Shown: positions 1-11,599 of the stretch, one piece after another
Numbering within the stretch: position 1 is the stretch's first letter
Layout of the letters: each line of letters starts with the position of its first letter
Source of the DNA: Rutidosis leptorrhynchoides
Lineage: Eukaryota > Streptophyta > Magnoliopsida > Asterales > Asteraceae
DNA length: 64,000 nt
Direction: 5' to 3'
Assembly (NCBI RefSeq): GCF_046630445.1
Contig: NC_092335.1
Location: 632,948,001-633,012,000 of the forward strand
Position numbers and translations under genes: made by a program
Notes under the pieces: generated by a model
Database searches by the model: none
Seen by the model: only the letters and a program-made list of their open reading frames with translations
Told to the model about the DNA's origin: nothing

Positions 1-3000
1 TAGATCAACCTTGATAAACAAAATAGAGGAAACTAACCGCGAGTTTTTTTAGGGACTTTTTTTAATTTTAAGTGGAAAGGAATGAGAATGAATGAATAAT
101 GATAGAAAGGAATGTAATATAAAATATGTTATGTGTATTCTCGGGAACTAAAACATAGAAAATGAAACTAATGTTAACCTAAAATTTCAAAATATAATCC
201 TAGAAAACAACTTTTATATATTATAGTTTGTAAGCTTAAACACAAAACTTGGTTACAAAACTTGGTTCCTAGAACCCGATTAAGTTCCTGGAACCTAGTG
301 GAAAAAACACACAAAAACAAAAAAAATGTTAACCTAAAATTTCAAAATATAATCCTTGAAAACAACTTTAAAACCATACTTATGTTTTTAATTAATTTCA
401 ATATATAAAATCCCCTGAGTGTGTGTCTTAGCAACTTAAACTTTATATGTGTTAATAACATGTAGATTATGAAAATCCCCTAACTTAATACATTTTATAT
501 TTTATATATTATAGTTTGTAAGCTTAAACACAAAACTTGGTTCCTAAAACCCAAAAACACACAAAACAAATACAAATGTTAACCTAAAATTTCAAAATAT
601 AATCCTTGAAAACAACTTTAAAACCATACTTACCTTTTTAATTAATTTCAATATCTAAAATCCCCTGAGTGTTTCTCAGCAAACTTAATACATTTTATAT
701 TATTAATTTCAATATCTATTATTAACTTGTGTTAATAATATAAAAATCCCCTAACTTAATACATTTTATATTTTATATATTATAGTTTGTAAGCTTAAGC
801 TCAAAACTTCTTCCTGGAACCCGATTCAAGTTGAAACCTAGTAGAAAAAACACACAAAAACAAATGTTAACCTAAAATTTCAAAATATAATCCTTTAAAA
901 CAACTTTAAAACCATACTTATGTTTTTAATTAATTTCAATATACAAAATCCCCTGAGTGTGTCTTACCACCTTAAACTAAACTTGTGTTAATAACATGTA
1001 GATTATGAAAATCCCCTAACTTAATACATTTTATATCTTATATATTATAGTTTGTAAGCTTAAACACAAAACTTGGTTCCTAAGTTGAAGTTCTTGGAAT
1101 CTAGTGGAAAAATCACACAAAACAAATACAAATGTTAACCTAAAATTTCAATTGAAAACAACTTTAAAAACATACTTACCTTTTTAATTAATTTCTTTCA
1201 ATATGAGTGTCATATTGTCTTAGCACCTTAAACTAAACTTGTGTTAATAACATGTAGATTATGAAAATCCCTAACTTAATACATTTTATATTTTATATAT
1301 TATAGTTTGTAAGCTTAAACACAAAACTTGGTTCCTGGAACCCATTGAAGTTAAAGTTCCTGGAACCTAGTGGAAAAAACACACAAAACAAATCCAAATG
1401 TTAACCTAAAATTTCAAAATATAATCCTTGAAAACAACTTTAAACCATACTTACGTTTTTAATTAATTTCAATATCTAAAATCCCCTGAGTTGAAAATCC
1501 CCTAACTTAATACATTTTATATTTTATATATTATAGTTTGTAAGCTTAACCTCAAAACTTGGTTCCTGGAACCATTCAAGTTGAAGTTTAATTCATGGTG
1601 GAAAAAACACACAAAAACAAATGTTAACCTAAAATTTCAAAATATAATCCTTGAAAACAACTTTAAAACCATACTTATGTTTTTAATTAATTTCAATATA
1701 TAAAATCCCCTACACCACCTTAACATGTAGATTATGAAAATCCCATTTTATATTTTATATATTATAGTTTGTAAGCTTAAACACAAAACTTGGTTCCTAG
1801 AACCCGATTAAGTTCAACCTAGTGGAAAAAAACACACAAAAATAAAAACAAATGTTAACCTAAAATTTCAAAATATAATCCTTGAAAACAACTTTAAAAC
1901 CATACTTATGTTTTTAATTAATTTCAATATATAAAATCCCGTGAGTGTGTGTCTTAGCACCTTAAACTTGTGTTAATAACATGTAGATTATGAAAATCCC
2001 CTAACTTAATACATTTTATATTTTATATATTATAGTTTGTAAGCTTAAACACAAAAATTTGTTCCTAGAACCCAAAAACACACAAAACAAATACAAATGT
2101 TAACCTAAAATTTCAAAATATAATCCTTAAAAACAACTTTAAAACCATACTTACCTTTATAATTAATTTCAATATCTAAAATCCCGTGAGTGCTTCTCAA
2201 CAAACTTAATACATTTTATATTATTAATTTCAATATCTATTATTAACTTGTGTTAATAATATAAAAATCCCCTAACTTAATACATTTTATATTTTATATA
2301 TTATAGTTTGTAAGCTTAAACACAAAACTTGGTTCCTAAGTTGAAGTTCTTGGAACCTAGTGGAAAAAACACACAAAATAAATACAAATGTTGACCTAAA
2401 ATTTCAATTGAAAACAACTTTAAAACCATACTTACCTTTTTAATTAATTTCAATATGAGTGTGTCTTAGCACCTTAAACTAAACTTGTTATGATTATGAA
2501 AATCCCCTAACTTAATACATTTTATATTTTATATATTATAGGTTGTAAGCTTTGGTTCCTGGAACCCGATTGAAGAAGTTGAGTTCCTGGAACCTAGTGG
2601 AAAAAACACACAAAACAAACAAATACAAATGTTAACCTAAAATTTCAAAATATAATCCTTGAAAACAACTTTAAAACCATACTTACCTTTTTAATTAATT
2701 TCAATATCTAAAATCCCCTTCAGTGTTTAGTGTTTCTCAGCAAACTTGTGTTAATAATATGAAAATCCCCTAACTTAATACATTTTATATTTTATATATT
2801 ATAGTTTGTAAGCTTAAACACAAAACTTGGTTCCTGAAACCGATTGAAGTTGAAGTTCCTGGAACCTAATGGAAAAAACACCTAAAACAAAATGTTAACC
2901 TAAAATTTCAAAATATAATCCTTACAAGCAACTTTAAAAACTTTAAAACCATATTTACGTTTTTAATTAATTTCAATATCTAAAATCCCATAACAAATAA

Positions 3001-3760
3001 ATCAATCCTCAGTGTGTCTCAGCACCTTAAACATGTGTTAATAACATGTTGAAAATCCCCTAACTTAATACATTTTATATTTTATATATTATAGTTTGCA
3101 AGCTTAAACAATTAATAACATTTATGACTCACTCGTTTTTATAATAAAATCAACACAAAACTTGGTTTGTGTGATTGAAGTTGAAGTTCCTGGAACCGGG
3201 TGGAAAAAACACACAAAACAAATGTTAACCTAAAATTTTAAAATAAAATATAATCCTTGAAAATAATTTTTAAACCATAGTTATGTTTTTAATTAATTTC
3301 AATATCTAAAATCCCATAACAAATCAATCAATCTATACATGAATCTATACATGAGTGTAACACGTAGATTATGAAGCACCTTAAACTTGTCTTAAACTCG
3401 TGTTATTAACATGTAGATTATGAAAATCCCCTAACTTAATACATTTTATATTTTATATATTATAGTTTGTAGGCTTAAACACTAAATAACATTTATGACT
3501 CACCGATTGAAGAAGTTTGAAGAAGTTCGTGGAACCGGGTGGAAAAAACTCACAAAACAAATACAAATGTTAACCTAAAATTTCAAAATATAATCCTTGA
3601 AAACAACTTTAAAACCATAGTTATGTTTTAATTAATTTCAATATCTAAAATCCCGTAACAAAACCGTACCTCAGCATTAAAACTTGTGTCAAGTACCTCA
3701 GCACCTTAAACTTAAACTTGTGTTAATAACATGTAGATTATGAAAAATAACATTTATGGC
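1..3760. repeat. AT-rich tandem array, copy A
   Basis: About 14 irregular units begin with the phrase tgttaacctaaaatttcaa near 172, 328, 578, 864, 1131, 1398, 1621, 1852, 2098, 2389, 2629, 2891, 3222 and 3567, so most periods are about 220-345 bp. Each unit carries a tract aacttaatacattttatat, a HindIII-like aagctt block, and a block around ttcctggaac. The array runs off the left edge of the window. Bases 1-3334 match 23815-27141 almost perfectly. A degenerate extra unit lies at about 4354-4430. No coding sequence was seen. The array could be a local satellite or part of a larger element. Confidence 0.9.
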
Positions 3761-4439
3761 AGGTTTGTATCACGTGTTTTTATAATAAAATCAACACAAT
3801 AGTAATAAAACTAAAACAAAACACCACATTCGTCACGTGGGGGACCCACCGCGTGCCAGACCCTTGTCATTAGGACTGGACGAGACCGGGGCAGGCGTTA
3901 GGTGAGTGAGCAATATAATGTATGACGTGCATCCCAAAAACCTTTGCGATCTTTTGCGTCATCATCCACAAAATTTGGAGATGATTACATATATTTGCTA
4001 TCCACCAAATGCGACCCTCACCTTGTGTGTTGGGGTAGGGGTTAGGTCATGGATATCCATATCCAGATTGACCCCGGGGGGTTTTCTCCCGGTGTGTTGG
4101 GGTGGGGGTTAGGTCATGGATATCCAGATTGACCCAGGGGTGTTGGGGTTTGGATCCATTCAGGATTCCAGTAATGTGATTCGGGTTTCCTCCCGAACGC
4201 GTGTGTGAACGCGTGTGTGTGTGCAAATGATAAGTGTCGTTGAAAAAATAAATGATACGCTGATGCAGTTCAAAAAAAAAAACATGACCAGAAAAGGTTG
4301 GTGGTGAGTGTGAGAGCAAGGGTGGAAAAAACACACAAGTGTAAATACAATCACGTATAAATGTTAACCTAAAACCATAGTTGCGTTTTAATTAATTTCA
4401 GTATCTAAAATCCCCTAACAAATCAATCAATATGAAATG
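3761..4439. other. Intergenic DNA with a short imperfect duplication
   Basis: No gene is visible. A segment beginning tgtgttggggtaggggttag near 4026 is repeated about 72 bp later near 4098, both times followed by a gattgaccc block. A GTGT-rich stretch follows at about 4199-4222. The short ORFs here are low-complexity and overlap on both strands, so I do not annotate them. Confidence 0.6.
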
Positions 4440-5698
4440 ATGGCATTAAATATAACACTTGAGCATTTTATGACCCGATGGCATTAAATGACTCATTTAC
4501 ACCAAAACCGCCCATAAATGGCCAAGACCCATCATAAATCACCAAAAGCTAGTGATTATAGTCCAATATCAACGACTAACACCATTTAGGATATTTTCGT
4601 ACCCATCTTGCCCAAACTAGGTCGACATTACCCATTTGACCCATTTTAACTCTTAGCCTTACCAATTTGGTCAAACTTAACCCATTTACAAAGCTTTCAT
4701 CATTTAACAAGTGTATTAGTGCCTAACAACACAATTAACACTTAAAATTCACAATTCACATGACCAAACCCTAGATTATAGCTATTAGGGTTTCATTACA
4801 ACAACATAACCCAAATTCACCCATATTACCCCCAAATAGGTCTTACAAGTTCCAAATGAACCAAACCCTAGCATAAACCAATTAAAACTCAAAACATGGA
4901 GTTAGGACTTACCAACACTATCAAGTCGTAGCTAAGAACGAGGAGAACAATATTACTTCTTGCTCCTAAGATCGAATCTCAATTCTTCACCTTCAAATCT
5001 CAAGTTTAATCTAAGTGGGTTTTGTGTTTTGAGAGGATAATGGAGAAGAAAATGGAAAAGAAAATGAATAAAATGGATAAGTGGTTAAGACTTAAAGTCT
5101 CCATCAGATTTGTACGCGAAAAGACGATTATACCCCTCAATCACATTATTTTAAAAACAAAACCCGGAACCAGTTCACCCAGCGGGTCGCGGCGCGGCCC
5201 CAATTGTCGCGGCGCGGCATTTAACTGATTTCCCCGGAATGGTTAACAAGCCTCCTGGAATTTGTTCACGTTGTATGTCGCGGCGCGACCACTTTTGTCG
5301 CGGCGCGGCATTTAACTAATTTTTCTGGTTGCCTTAATACCCTTCCTGAAATTGGTTTGCTTTGTTTGTCGCGGCGCGGCCAAGACCCTCGCGGCGCGGC
5401 AATGGCCTGCAACTGGCCACCTTGACAACTTAACACAACTATCGATTTATTCGACTTGTTCACCTCGTTCACGCTTCCTATATACGTTTAAACTTCGTCT
5501 TTAAGTCTCATGAGACTTAACGCTATCAAGACCCATGTAAAAACTTATATGTGCATGCGTTCTCAAATATATATATATATATATATTTACACATAACTAA
5601 CACCTTAACTCTTTTAATCACATAAACGAACGAGTTATAAGCGTAACAATGATTAAGTTTGTACCTTTAAATGTGTAGGGGAAAAACGGGATGTTACA
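4440..5698 (-). mobile_element. Truncated LTR, same family as the solo LTR at 8856-11068
   Basis: This block is collinear with about 9860-11068. Both contain the phrase aaaagctagtgatta, a stretch ending in aagaacgaggagaacaa, a cluster of tcgcggcgcg motifs, a short TA run and a shared end gggaaaaacgggatgtta. On the minus strand it starts TGTAACATCCCG, like Tekay-type LTRs. The other end is missing: similarity fades near 4440, where the AT-rich array begins. No target duplication could be matched. Confidence 0.7.
5186..5400. repeat. Six copies of a 13-nt GC-rich near-palindrome
   Basis: Copies of GTCGCGGCGCGRC lie at 5186-5198, 5206-5218, 5277-5289, 5297-5309, 5368-5380 and 5388-5400; the last starts with C. 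The copy at 5277 is an exact odd palindrome, GTCGCG-G-CGCGAC. They stand out as GC islands in AT-rich DNA and recur in the related LTR at 10592-10714. Confidence 0.9.
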
Positions 5699-6179
5699 TT
5701 TCTTAATTACTTGCTACTTGTTTCTAGATAAGTTTGAGTATGTTTATTGCAAAATTTAGTTGTTAGTTGAAATCTCTCGCAACCCCCCCCCCCCCCCCCC
5801 CTCCCCCCCCAATCAAACAAAACCCCTAGGATAACTATTAGTTTCAAATACACAATTTACACCGCTCTCACGGGACGAACTTGATAAGAATACTTGCATT
5901 AAGTGCTATAGCAACCGGGTTTTAAGTGCTCGATAGATTGTGCGTGCTTTTTGTGATATTTGCATATTGTATAAATTTAGAGAGTTATGTTTGGTATATC
6001 CACGCCTCGTCAACAATCATAATTATAAAAGAACTATCATACTCCACCGTAAGAGTATAACCACTTAGAAGATCCTATTCTAAGAATTTCACCTCGGCAC
6101 ATGTTGAATAACCAGTTGAACATTTACGGTGCAACTTCCCCGTTTGGCTTTCCTACACCAATGCCAAACTAGTGCCCAT
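5699..6179. other. Non-coding remnant with a poly-C tract
   Basis: A C-rich run at 5783-5810 consists of 19 C, one T and 8 C. The rest resembles retrotransposon-derived non-coding DNA. It probably includes decayed sequence downstream of the copia gag remnant, which is read from the right on the minus strand. No intact ORF is present. Confidence 0.5.
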
Positions 6180-7034
6180 GTGCAATTGTGGAACCACTAA
6201 TGAACATCCCTTTCTATGGTGGCGCGGACACACCATGAGGATGACGTGACTTCAAAGGAATTCGTCACTCTCCGTAACAACGGAGACAATGTTAGCGTCT
6301 TTGGAGCCATTTGCCGGATTAGCTCCACCTAGACAATTAACCCTTACATGTCTAGTCTTCCCGCACTTCCAGCATACCAAATTCTTCCTTCAGCCTATCC
6401 GAACATAAGAGTACCGTATTTTATGATGACGAGACCCCGTTACCTTTCGGTCTTTTCTCCTCGGATAGGAGCTTGCTAGTAACGTCTTCAAACTTTAAAG
6501 TTTCCTTCCCGTACATCAAAATAGGGTTCATGTGCTCATAGGACGATGACAAAGATAATATCAACCTCAAAGCTTTATCTTCATCTTCCACTTTAACTCC
6601 AATAGCTTCAAGTTATGAAACAATACCATTCAGAATACTCATATGATCTGAAATCTTTGAACCCCCATCCATACGCAAAGTATGAAACTATTCCTTAAGA
6701 CACAACTCGTTTGAGATGCCCTTGCCCTCGTACAACTACTCCAACTTATCCCAAAGTTCCTTAGCCTTTGATAACCCGTGAACATTTGCAAGCACATTCT
6801 TTACAAGACACAAACGAATCGCACTTGCCGCCCTCAAATCCATATCATCCCATTCTTCTTCATCGACTTATTGTTAGAATCACTACCGGAAACAAATGTG
6901 GGTTTTATCTATCAATGCCTCGTGTAAACCGGATTGAATCAACACATCCTTGACTTGAACTTGCCACAAGCCAAAATTGATCCTCCCATCAAATTTCTCT
7001 ACATCAAACCTCATTGGACAGAACTTCGACATCG
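6180..7034 (-). pseudogene. Ty1/copia gag pseudogene
   Basis: Reading the minus strand from the ATG at 7034 gives MSKFCPMRFDVEKFDG, then a NFGLWQVQVKDVLIQ segment. This is the hallmark N-terminus of copia Gag, the capsid protein that packages the element RNA in the cytoplasm. Further on come AKELWDKLE, a segment like SSSYEHMNPILMYGKETL and a CCHC zinc knuckle of the form CWKCGKTRHVRVNC near 6330-6380. Several stop codons and at least two frame changes interrupt the reading, so no Gag can be made. Protease, integrase and RT are not found downstream, so only the 5' part of the element survives. The start was chosen because it sits at the usual distance from the primer-binding site at 7316-7327. 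Confidence 0.8.
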
Positions 7035-7315
7035 TATCCGTATCCTATAAACAACACTTTCTCTCATTTTGCCCACATTTTGACTAGCCGATAGATGTAG
7101 TGGAGTGGCGCACATGATCCGTTAAATTGGAAAATCCAACACCCGGTCCACTACAAATTCTTGACACCACTTACTCCGAATCAAAAAAAATATTATATAA
7201 CGAGATACCCTATACGATCAATAGAACTAGTTTCTCATGTGGACGATCCACTCCCGTGGCAACCACGAAGAGTATACTCCGACTCTTATAACCGAGACCC
7301 CCCGTCAAACCTGAC

Positions 7316-7327
7316 GCTCTCATACTA
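7316..7327 (-). promoter_or_regulatory. Degenerate primer-binding site of the copia remnant
   Basis: The minus strand reads TAGTATGAGAGC, two mismatches from TGGTATCAGAGC, the usual site complementary to initiator tRNA-Met. It lies two bases inside the end of the adjoining LTR, as expected. Confidence 0.65.
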
Positions 7328-7329
7328 GT

Positions 7330-7760
7330 TGTAGGGAAATTATGGTCTCACTAATTCTCAACAAACGCCCAATGAAAAACACTAAAGAAATTAGAACAAT
7401 CCACAATACAAGAATTTAACGTGGAAACTCCAAAAGAGAAGAAAAAATCACGGGCCTCCAAAGAGAGAAATACACTATATCACAAATTGTTACAATGACA
7501 TAGAAAACTCTCTTAAGCTAACTACACTATCCAAAGTATTTAACTAATACAACTCTCAAACAAGGGTAAGAAAGAAAGAAATAATTAAATACTTAAAGTG
7601 TATTGATTGGTGCAAGTTGGAATGAATCCCATGAGCTCCTTTTATAGCCAAGTTACCCACCTCCAACTTCTTCCTCCCACAAATGTGGGATAACATCCTT
7701 CACAAAGTAAACATATCAATTTTTCTATCAAAAAAACAAAACCAATACAGAGCACTAAGG
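7330..7760 (-). mobile_element. Ty1/copia 5' LTR remnant
   Basis: On the minus strand this ends in CCCTACA next to the primer-binding site. A good TATA box, GGCTATAAAAGG on the minus strand, lies at 7638-7648. The outer border (about 7700-7780) could not be fixed because no second LTR or target duplication was found. Confidence 0.6.
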
Positions 7761-7980
7761 TTCAATCCGACACTCAAAAGAATGAATCAAATGGTACATT
7801 CTTTATCAAAATGTCTATAGATGCATACCATAATCATTTGAATCCATAAATTATGATATAGAAAAATGATTTAATGTAAATAAATTTAGAGTTCCCATTT
7901 GAATTTTGGGCTCTTGTATATGCAGTTTTCTAGATACACGCGCAAGAGAACTAGAAACCGACGCTTACCCTACTTCACAT

Positions 7981-8190
7981 CAGGGGCGGATCTAGTGTGT
8001 GCCGAGTGGTTGCACGGGACACCACTGAAATACGCGATGTAGTGGAATTTTTTTTGGGTTTTTAACTATTGACACCTGTGGATAGTGTAAATTTTTTTGA
8101 GTGACACCACTAAAATAAGCCATCTAGTAGAATTTTTTTTAAAGTTTTAACCGGTGACACCAGTGACTACCAATCCTAGATCCGCCACTG
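7981..8190. mobile_element. hAT-type MITE, 210 bp
   Basis: Terminal inverted repeats CAGGGGCGGATCTAG and CAGTGGCGGATCTAG (read inward from each end) differ at one base. An exact 8-bp target duplication, CTTCACAT, flanks the element at 7973-7980 and 8191-8198. It is too short to code for a transposase. The inside holds two diverged copies of a gacaccact..aaat unit. TSD length and CA-rich ends fit a non-autonomous hAT element. Confidence 0.93.
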
Positions 8191-8198
8191 CTTCACAT

Positions 8199-8850
8199 CA
8201 CATGAACTCACCTCCATGGTGAGTTTTTGATCTATCCAAATAATTTTATGCTCTCAAATACAACTTTTTTACTTATTTATTTATTTATTTATACTATGGT
8301 TCATGACTAGCTTATGGGACTTTATGGATGTGGATTTGAACTAATATCATGAATATCTAGTTTTGTATGTTTGGGTGGGTAAAACTAACCAATTTTAACG
8401 TTTGGGACTCATGTCTATGCGTAAGAATGATTAATTTTTATTTCTATAATAATCATTTGATAATAGGTGGTTGTGTAAGTTAATTTTATTGGGAAACACA
8501 TCAATATGCGTGTAAATTTCAAGCATTCTAATTAGACGTTATAACGATCAACAATAAAAAAAAAAAAATTCAAAATTTAGAAACACATTTTACCCTATTT
8601 GTGAATCCCTCCTTTTGAAATGGACACGACGAATACCAAATGACGTGATGCAATGTTGATCTCTTGGATTTAAAACGTGATTTCATTTAGCTAACGCTCT
8701 AGCAAATCTCTTTAGTTTATGAACGTTTTATTTGAATTCACGTGATATAAGTTTTGGATTGTTGTAAGAGACTTGTGTGATTTTGAACCTATTAACTTTG
8801 TTCATAACTCTTAGACAACAATACTGCACATAGTTCAATTGATGCACTAG
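8199..8850. other. Intergenic DNA, nothing recognised
   Basis: AT-rich sequence with short homopolymer runs, for example a run of A at 8554-8567. No ORF or repeat border could be supported. Confidence 0.5.
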
Positions 8851-9509
8851 GTATTTGAAACAACCCAACCCGTAATCAACACGACAATTTTTTTTTTTTA
8901 AATAATAAACCATTAACGCCCAATTAGAATGGTTACATAAAGTAAATCGTTGCATTCAACTTGTTTAAACATACGACGAGTTTAAAGTTTACAAAAAAAA
9001 GCACAAGGCCCTTGATCAAATGTAATACAAGTTCGACCCATTTAAAATGATAGTTTTAATCCAAACTACACCCGAACATGGTTTGGGGCTAAACTACCCA
9101 AAACACTAGGTCGACTTCAAAAGCTCGTCAAGCATCCAACATGGGAAAACTAGTGTCCAACAACCCCCTTCCCTTTATCCGCACCTACACCTAAAAAGTA
9201 AACAACGAGAGGGGTAAGCTAACGCTTAGTGAATGCAATAATTATACACATACATATATAATCTACTTACTTGCAATCACTTACACATTTACCGCATACA
9301 TGCTAGCAATATAATTAACATACCATCACAAATATAACGCTAAAACTCCGGTAACACAAGCTAGCATAGCAATAGCATGTAACACTAACAATACAATATG
9401 ATATCCTACAACACACAACCATGGTTAACCAAAATCCAAAGGGAACGATTCTCGCGAATGAACCGTTAGCCACACAGACGCCACTAGTATGCATCACTAG
9501 TCCCTTGAG

Positions 9510-9690
9510 TGGTATCGACGCTCGAACTTTAAACCCACCCGTCACGTGAAATGTGGTATCGCATACCCGAACTTAAAACCCACACTTCACGCCCACACAC
9601 ACACAATGATATGGTATCGAACGCCCGAACTTTAAACCCATATCACATGTCAACACGATGTGGTATCGCATACCCGAACTTAAAACCCAC
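9510..9690. repeat. Four irregular tandem copies, 44-58 bp
   Basis: The phrase tggtatcg followed by a cgaact..aaaccca block occurs at 9510, 9554, 9612 and 9661. The array lies inside the solo LTR. A 91-codon ORF over it is a by-product of the repetition. Confidence 0.8.
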
Positions 9691-10591
9691 ATCGCATTTC
9701 GCACAAGTAAATACATTACATACACACATGTATAATTATTCCACTCACCTTATCGCCTTTGGTGAACTAGGAATCAAGCTCGCAACCTTCAATGTAATGC
9801 ACCTATCACATTATGCATTTAATTAATCATACAATCTAGTGGACTAACCACCAACACTTTACTCTTAGGCATTTAATGACCCAAATGCATTAAATGACCT
9901 ACTTACACCGAAACCGTCCATTTATGGCCAAGACTCATCATGAATCACTAAAAGCTAGTGATTAAAGTCTACAAACACCAACTAACACAATTTATGGGTT
10001 TTTCATACTCATTTTACCCAACTAGGTCAACCATTACCCATTTGACCCATTTTATCACTTAGACTCACCAATTTTGGTCAAACTTAACCCATTAACAATC
10101 TTTCATCATTTCACAAGTGTATAAGTGACTAACAACACAATTAACACTTACAAAAGCCCAATTTACATAACCAAACCCTAGGTTAACACCATTTGGATTT
10201 CCTTGCATCAAATTAACCCAAATTCACCCATTAAATCCCCAAATGGGTCTTACAAGTTTCAAATGACCAAACCCTAGCCATAAATTAACTAAAACTCGAA
10301 ACACGGAGTTAAGACTTACCAACACTATCCACTCGTAGCTAAGAACGAGGAGAACAATTTTACTTCTTGCTCCAAAGATCAAATCTCAAATCTTCACTCT
10401 CAAATCTCACTTTGAATCTAAATGGGTTTTGTGTTTTGAGAGGAAATAGAGAAAGAAAATGGAAAAGAAATGAATAAAAATGGATAAGTGGCTGAGATTT
10501 AGAGTCCCAATTAGATCCATACGCGAAAAGACGAAATTACCCCTTGATTACCCTTTTTAAAAGCTGAATTCGGAGTTAGATGCCCAGAAAG

Positions 10592-10714
10592 GTCGCGGCG
10601 CGACCCCCTTTCTCGCGGCGCGACAATGCAAGTGATTTTCGATCTGAATAACGGGCCTCCTGAATTTGTTTTGAGTTCAACGTCGCGGCGCGGCAAGAAC
10701 TTTCACGGCGCGGC
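10592..10714. repeat. GC-palindrome cluster in the solo LTR
   Basis: Copies lie at 10592-10604 (exact odd palindrome GTCGCGGCGCGAC), 10612-10624, 10682-10694 and 10703-10714. They correspond to the cluster at 5186-5400, but number and spacing differ. Confidence 0.88.
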
Positions 10715-10879
10715 AAAGGCCTGCGACTGATCATTTCGATAACTTAACTCAACCATTGATTTATTCGACTAGTACACTTCGTTCCCGCTATACATATTCG
10801 CCTAAACTTTACCAAATAGTCTCACAAGACTTACTACACTCCTAAACCGTGTATATACTCACACATATACGTTCTCATG

Positions 10880-10887
<8 letters not shown>

Positions 10888-10954
<67 letters not shown>
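10888..10954. repeat. (TA)n microsatellite, about 33 repeats
   Basis: This is an uninterrupted TA run. The equivalent place in the truncated sister LTR (about 5567-5587) has only about ten repeats, so the tract expanded in this copy or shrank in the other. Confidence 0.95.
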
Positions 10955-10956
<2 letters not shown>

Positions 10957-11073
10957 TACACATCAAATTAACACTTTATTTCATTTAATCACATAAACAA
11001 CGAAGCATAAACGTACTAATGATTAAATATGTACCTTAATTCACGTATGGGAAAAACGGGATGTTAGAGTATT

Positions 11074-11599
11074 GATGCACTACCTTTTGACTATCCATAC
11101 ATTATCTTCTTAAATTTGAAACAAAAGAAAACGTTTTACCCGCATTACAAAATAGTAACAATGCCTAACCATTAAAGAATTAATCAAAATAGATTCGCAC
11201 GATAGATAGTTAATATCAATAGAAATTTTGAATACGATGAACATTGTTATCTAAAGCAAAATATCTACACAAAAAATAATTTATAGTAAGTGGGAGTATT
11301 AAGATACATTTAGCTTTGTTCAAGTTAGTTATTTAAAGTGTTCATGTTTGATGACTTTATAGGCAATTTTATCATATTGATTTCTTTTAATTCTTGTTAG
11401 TTTTTGATAATTCTTGCATCTATGTGTTACTCGATCAACATGTCATCATAAAATGGAAACGAATTACTTACACAACGACCTCAAATAATTTCTTAAAAAA
11501 GCTTGAAAGTGTCATTTACTACTAGAAACCAAACAATTTAACCATGATAGGTTTAAATCGGATTATCTCTTTAATGACTTATCCTTAATGATGATGTAA
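11074..11599. other. Intergenic DNA, nothing recognised
   Basis: Sequence between the solo LTR and the LINE. It is AT-rich with stop codons in all frames, and no motif was recognised. Confidence 0.5.

Larger units (their letters stand above)
8856..11068 (-). mobile_element. Solo LTR, 2213 bp, Tekay-like ends
   Basis: The element runs from TGAAACAACCC to GATGTTAGA (plus strand) and is flanked by an exact 5-bp duplication GTATT at 8851-8855 and 11069-11073. The host phrase gatgcacta occurs on both sides. No internal region or second LTR is present, so it is a solo LTR left by recombination. Orientation is inferred as minus: on that strand it begins TCTAACATCCCG and contains a leader-like stretch with AG-rich exon-like sequence. 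It carries four tggtatcg repeats, a GC-palindrome cluster and a long TA microsatellite. Confidence 0.88.

Noticed and set aside
1-3760. CRISPR-like regular array
   Set aside because: Units are long, uneven in spacing and AT-rich, with no short direct repeat plus unique spacer structure; the genome is a plant.
3906-4354. Overlapping short ORFs on both strands
   Set aside because: They cover a G-rich imperfect duplication and a GT microsatellite, with no protein-like composition.
9551-9826. 91-codon plus-strand ORF
   Set aside because: Produced by the tandem tggtatcg repeats in the solo LTR.
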